Assembly (NCBI GenBank): GCA_036244855.1
Contig: BQKZ01000129.1
Span: 45,450 to 109,449, forward strand
Direction: 5' to 3'
Source: Temnopleurus reevesii
Taxonomy: Eukaryota; Echinodermata; Echinoidea; Temnopleuroida; Temnopleuridae
DNA length: 64,000 nt
This document shows positions 58,819-64,000 of this stretch, in pieces (within the stretch, counting starts at the first letter, position 1; each line of letters starts with the position of its first letter). Both the position numbers and the translations under genes were made by a program. The notes beneath the pieces are model-generated. The model saw nothing but the letters and a program-made list of their open reading frames with translations, was not told the origin of the DNA and ran no database searches.

Positions 58819-60959
58819 TAGGACTCATTTCGTCACATCATTGTGCCTTCATGTGTTGATCACATGATCAATAATATGTCTATCATGTTAACAGCTCTAC
58901 TTAGAAGATGCCAAATGTTCTGTCTCTGAACAGTGCGGGATGGCAGGTATACTTCAGATTGAATGCTTATTTAATGTTACAGCTTAAGAGAAATTGTCTC
59001 TAAATTGTACTATATTCACATTATATCCTGTACATATTTAGTTACACCCTTGATGTATATTGGAGAATTTTACTCAAAAGTTCTCATTGCTGATAACAGC
59101 ATGACTGAGTGTATGGTGCTGAAGAATTTCCATTATTTAGGCCAAATAATTATCCTCATTACTGCTCCATAAAATGTCTATAATGTGTACGTTATGAACC
59201 AAGAATCATTCTGGATAGTGAATTATGTCTTAACTGTTAAGGTCTTTTGTTACACAGGACTTTTATGTGTTCTTCAAACATTTCTCAGTCGGTGACCAAT
59301 ATACCTATCATAATGGATACAAAGAGATGAAGAAAGATGTCTAGAGCATTTTTCCCCATTGCCATGCCTATGCATTCCATTTTTAATGCAGCCTATAAAT
59401 GTGTTGCATCATGATTCATTTTTTATATGATAACCAGATGAGCCATTGTGTAATTTCAGTGTGATAATAGCAACACTCCATTTGTCTTTCTCTATGTAAT
59501 GGACCAAATGATTGATTTGGTCAAAAAATTTGAAACTGTCACTGATGTGTACACAGATCAATTTATTATTTGTACAGAAGAAATTACCCTTACTTTCTTT
59601 CAAATGTCTTATTATTTCTGACATCTTTCAATTGATTTTGAATTGCTGCAGGTAATTACTTCTCTTTCTTTTCGATATCATTATGGCACCTGCGTGGCGT
59701 TGCACCCAGTTACTTAAACAATTTTTACGAACGACTTTTATCAGTTCTTGTGCTGAATGGTGGAGAATCTAATGAGTATTACAATAATTAACAAACTCCA
59801 GTCTTTCGTGAAGTAATTCTTGAGTTTGAGAATAGTTTCGTGAAACTCTGCCCTGTTCAGGCTTGTTGAGACTTCAGATATAACAGTGATTAAAGTTAAA
59901 GAAATGTGAAATGATTGTTCTCAGTGTGTTCTGGAGGGTTTTTTTTTATAATCATTGATGATTTAAAAAAATATATACTTGTGCCAGTATTTATTGCCTC
60001 TGATCTATTGATGAGTCTCACTAAATAATGCATTTATTACAGAGTATGCTCTGCTTTAATGTTCAATTTTAAATTGAGATAATATTGTGCTCTTTGTATA
60101 AATTTGCTTATATTATATAGATTCATATATAAAACATGTTGGGATCCCAAGTTCATTAAGTTGCAATTTTAGCATTTTGATGTAAACAGAAATACCTTCA
60201 TTCTAAGAAAAAGTTTGTAAACATAAATTTATCTACTACTTAAGAATACACTTGAAACCATGTTATTGATATTGTATATTTTGATGATTGTTCCATTGAA
60301 GAATACAAGGTAATATTGAAATATTCTTTTTTAGGACCAAATTCTGTAGTCTAATTACCCAGGAGGTTAATTTATATAATGTGAATATTTGAAGGAAAAC
60401 ATAAAAAGTGTAATCATTACAGTGTTTTAAAAAAGTCAGTTATCTAGTTTGTGTCTGTGGACGTACACAGAAGTATAAAATTCGCATATTTTTACAACAT
60501 GAACAATGTAATATCTCCACACCCGAAATAACATTCCTCAGCTGTACCAACATACTTCCCTCTGAAAGGAGACTTATTATCTGTTTTTTTATTATATTAT
60601 TTTTCTATTTATATTAGAAAAAAACATGTTAATATGTATGTAAAACACAACTATAAGAAGCTCTGTCATTTTCCTTTAAACTTTAAACTTTGAGTCTTTC
60701 AAAGTAATATGCAAAAATATGTATATATATCCTGTGACCTCACTTTTAAAAAGGACACTCATGGGAAATCCAATATTTTAAGGCGAGAAAGTAAACCAAG
60801 CATTATCTCTGAAATCCCTGAAATGAATAACATGGATTTCTTATGCGCCAAATCTTTTCTTAGTTATTCCTTCCAGGATCTTTTAGTCTTCTTGAATTTA
60901 CACTTGCGACATGGATCAAACCTATTCTAGAAATATACTTATCAGTAACTTCATAGAGA

Positions 60960-61495
60960 GGGTTAGTAAGACCCCTTTCAGACATACAGCGTTAAGCCAC
61001 TTTAATGGAAACCAATTCAACAGAAAATAGTTTAAAGAAGGTCTGAACGGGACAAGTGGTCAAGAAAGTGGACTTCCAAACTGGTATGAAAATCCACATC
61101 ATGAGGTAGATTTTCATGAACAGGAACCAGTTCAGCTAGTAGTTTGAATACTCTAGACTCGTAAAGCAGCCTCCTTAAGTTGTAAATTTCACCCTGAATA
61201 TGTCAAGCATCTGGATGTTACCGCTGTGCTGTGCCAGTGGTATGCAGAATCAAATACGGGAACAAAGAAATGTACACATCATTATACAAGTAGGAAGTAT
61301 TTGAACCCAGCTATTTGTCCATCGTCATAGCAACAGACCCACTTCACGTGAAGTGGACTTGAAGTGGACTTGAAATCCAGTGTGTTGGTCCTTAATCTGA
61401 ACGGGGACACAACTGGCCTTCCGAACCTGCTTTCGAAACTAGTTTATTGGAAGCCACATTGAAAACTAGGTTTGAACGAGGGTCTAAGAGACCGG
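60960..61495 (+). mobile_element. foldback element in 3' flank/UTR
   Basis: The left end 'gtaagacccctttcagac' and the right end 'gaacgagggtctaagagacc' are imperfect inverted repeats. Inner strings ('ccactttaatggaaacca' versus 'tattggaagccacattgaaa') pair as well. Confidence 0.6.
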
Positions 61496-63602
61496 TTATC
61501 TCTTTGAAGTAGTTTATCAGTTAATAAGGAGGAATATATGTAATTTACTTTTGAGCTGGAGTGTGTATGTGAAGTCTTGCCTCTGAATTTAGATGGTTCA
61601 CACCATTGATATCTTACACATTTTGTGTAACAATAATCCTTTTAATCATTTGTAAGTATGATTCTTCCCAAAGTTTTTATATTTAGTATTATGTGTACAA
61701 AGAACTGAAATGTGGAAATGTCTTCCTTGTACATACAACATTACCATTGCATATTCACTAAACTATATTTAATAATAGTAACACCATATTCTCAACTGTA
61801 CTTAAAAAAAAACAGTTTATGAAGCCAGAATGCATGTGACCTTTAACCTCAAAATCTTCTTTGAATGAAAAACTAGATAAAGGAACTAAATAAATGGAGA
61901 ATGTCAGAAGATGCTGTTAGTTTACCCTTCAAACAGGCAGAAACACACATTTTTTTAGCTTGCTTGTGACAAGAATAGAGTGATGGTATGATCAATGGAA
62001 TGTTTATCAAGTTCTGGACAGAGCAGAAAAAACTTATTTTTGGCCTACTTATATTTGTTTGGTCACAATGTAGTAAATATGAAACACTTGCCACAGTGAT
62101 GTTTTCATTGTTTTACAAGGAAATTTCAAGTGCTGTACAACAGGAAATTTTCATGGGGTTCACTTTTTAGCATGTTTCATGTAAAGATGGATGACTGCAA
62201 ACTTACAATGTGCAAAAATAATCCCTAGATTTTCCTTCCATACTCCGGTGTGGTACATGCCTGAATAAAGGTTCTAAAAATTGCTGCTGCTCACAAGACA
62301 CCTACGGAGAGCGGTTTCTTGGTCTACGTTTTGCAGTTCTAATTTTTCACTCAGTAGAATATTCTGCATTAGTGAATGCACAATATGTAGAGAGCAGTAA
62401 TCATTTTTCGTTTCACAGGTGGTAAGGCCTGAATTTGAGATTTCTGTCATCACGGATGCAATCACGAATAGAATGACCCATGCATCATGAAGTAGCAAAC
62501 TTTGACAAATCAGCCCCTTTAAAATCTCTCACTATGCACTATTTTCCAATAGTCGTTTCCTGTGCATATCTTGCTATAAAATAAAGGCATGTGGAAATGA
62601 AGTGCTTGTATAAAGGTTGGTCACATATGCAATGAAAGATATGTAGAAATGAAATTATACTTCCTTTTTTTTACATTATTATCATAGAATGAGATTTTCT
62701 TTTGTTTTCCATCAGTATCATACACTGAAATCTCAAACTGGATGAATAAGATCTTTCAATTTTTTTATAACAACATACTTAAGACTAATTCAAATGTGTG
62801 TATATATTTAAAATTATAGTATATCATTACTATTTAAAAACTTCCTTCATCATATTTTGTGGAAATATGGATGATTGACATGTTACAACTTTCATTTTGC
62901 TGAATTCTTTCAAATTCTGTTACTCTGAAGGCCACATCAACATTCTAGGAATGATAAAAATTATGTTTATAACATTTGTTAAGATGAACAAATATGGCCG
63001 TTTAGCATTTGATAATTAGTTAGATATGCGTTAAACACTAAACAATTATATGTATTGAGGAAAGCTTTAACAATATTGATTCTTAGAGTTAGATGTGACC
63101 AAATTTATGCAGATTACTTTATAGTATATCCTATCTTATAGTTTACTTTTTGCTGACTTAGAATATATTATCAAGTTATAAAATGTTAGATGTATATTTG
63201 ATTCCTCTCTTGCAAAATGGAATATTGTATACAAAATAATCATGACATATTGAAGCTATTATGTATGTGGGTTAAGATGGATTTATTTTTTACAAAGTGT
63301 GAATTATATGTGCATATTTAGTAATGGCATTTACTTCAATAAAATTTATCGAACCAAGACATCATAATGGATTCTTTTCTTATTCCATTGGGTCGTACCC
63401 TTGAAAATGCGAGTGATGAACGAGACACCGTTTAGATTGAAAGAATGCTGAGAAAGATACGGTTGCTGAATGGGAAACAGAAACATGTTGGAAGTTGAAT
63501 CAGGTGGAGAGAATTATTCAGGAAATGGAAACAGAAGTAAAAATCAAGAATCAAGTGTGGTTATGTGTGTGTGTGGGTGTAAGGGAGGAAGGGAGAGTGA
63601 GA

Positions 63603-63642
63603 AAGGGAGAGAGAGAGAGAGAGAGAGAGTGTGTGTGTGTGA
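63603..63642 (+). repeat. (GA)n(GT)n microsatellite
   Basis: A GA dinucleotide run passes directly into a GT run. Confidence 0.95.
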
Positions 63643-64000
63643 GTTCTTTTCTAGTGGAGGGGGTCAGTATCAGCAATTTTTAAGTGTAAGAAATAGCAGG
63701 AGTGTAATAATTAGCCACTTTCTAACTATACAATTCAATGCACAATTATCTGGATGTCCCAATAATAATTGATGCACTTGATCAGGTCTTATTAATTGAT
63801 TTTCTTTATAAAAAAACAAGAAAAAAATGAAAACACTCTTCATCCAAGATCTGAAATAAGAGAAGAACAAAATCGACATAGACACAAGTTTCTTCCCATT
63901 TCAGTTTAATTATTAAAGTAAATATCATTTTTGTATAGACAAATCATAGGGGTTGCATTTACGTGTATTACACATCTAAGAATAAAGTTAAGCTATATGG

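Larger units (their letters stand above)
58819..64000 (+). other. 3' UTR and/or downstream flank
   Basis: No coding exon recognised. The AT-rich sequence continues to the window end. Candidate AATAAA signals include one near 61888, one near 62263, one near 62579, one at 63338-63343 and one at 63981-63986. I cannot tell which is used, so the 3' UTR may be anything from short to about 4.5 kb. It contains a foldback element (60960-61495) and a GA/GT microsatellite (63603-63642). Confidence 0.5.

Noticed and set aside
58274..58522. 82-codon proline-rich frame starting with ATG
   Set aside because: It overlaps the true last exon in another frame. The phase from exon 39 and the long C-terminal block fix the other frame.

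Overview
The window is animal nuclear DNA. It is AT-rich and carries one long spliced gene on the + strand, many small foldback (MITE-like) repeats, tRNA-derived SINE-like copies, microsatellites and two assembly gaps. The repeat style (palindromic elements, AGGTCA-containing tandem elements, ATT-tailed SINEs) and the divergent but recognisable protein suggest a marine invertebrate, most likely a sea urchin or other echinoderm. That assignment is inference.

The gene is a DOCK-family (dedicator of cytokinesis) guanine nucleotide exchange factor, closest in motifs to the DOCK1/2/5 and DOCK3/4 groups. I could join 40 coding exons from 180 to 58818 with matching splice phases at every junction. 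The exon lengths sum to 5478 nt, which is 1825 codons plus a stop. The start of the gene (SH3 region, promoter, first exons) lies upstream of the window. Order along the protein: pre-C2 region (exons 1-3), DHR-1/C2 lipid-binding domain (exons 4-8), helical armadillo-like middle (exons 9-20), DHR-2 Rac-GEF domain (exons 20-31), then a long Ser/Pro-rich tail (exons 32-40) with several class II SH3-binding motifs. A candidate alternative last exon at 51762-51839 would remove the final proline-rich part.

Layout: 1-10 kb holds the pre-C2 and C2 exons, a (TTC)n tract, two SINE-like copies, an interrupted foldback element and a 401-N gap. 10-24 kb holds the helical region, with several decayed copies of exon pieces beside their parent exons. 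24-36 kb holds DHR-2, including an intronic element with a 157-bp tandem array carrying nuclear-receptor-like half-sites. 36-50 kb holds the tail exons and a 2.07-kb tandem duplication joined by a single N. 50-58 kb is one large intron with a 21-bp minisatellite and several foldback elements. 58.2-58.8 kb is the last coding exon; the rest is 3' UTR and/or flanking DNA.

The most notable pattern is repeated local duplication of exon segments within one gene, seen at every stage. There is an almost unchanged in-frame 111-bp triplication over a splice donor (10561-10840). There is a recent relic with open frame and a lost donor (22484-22590). There are badly decayed relics (15-80, 12602-12666, 13661-13770, 20271-20446). 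There is also an old pair of homologous coding exons that survives as protein (44654-44842 and 46094-46270).
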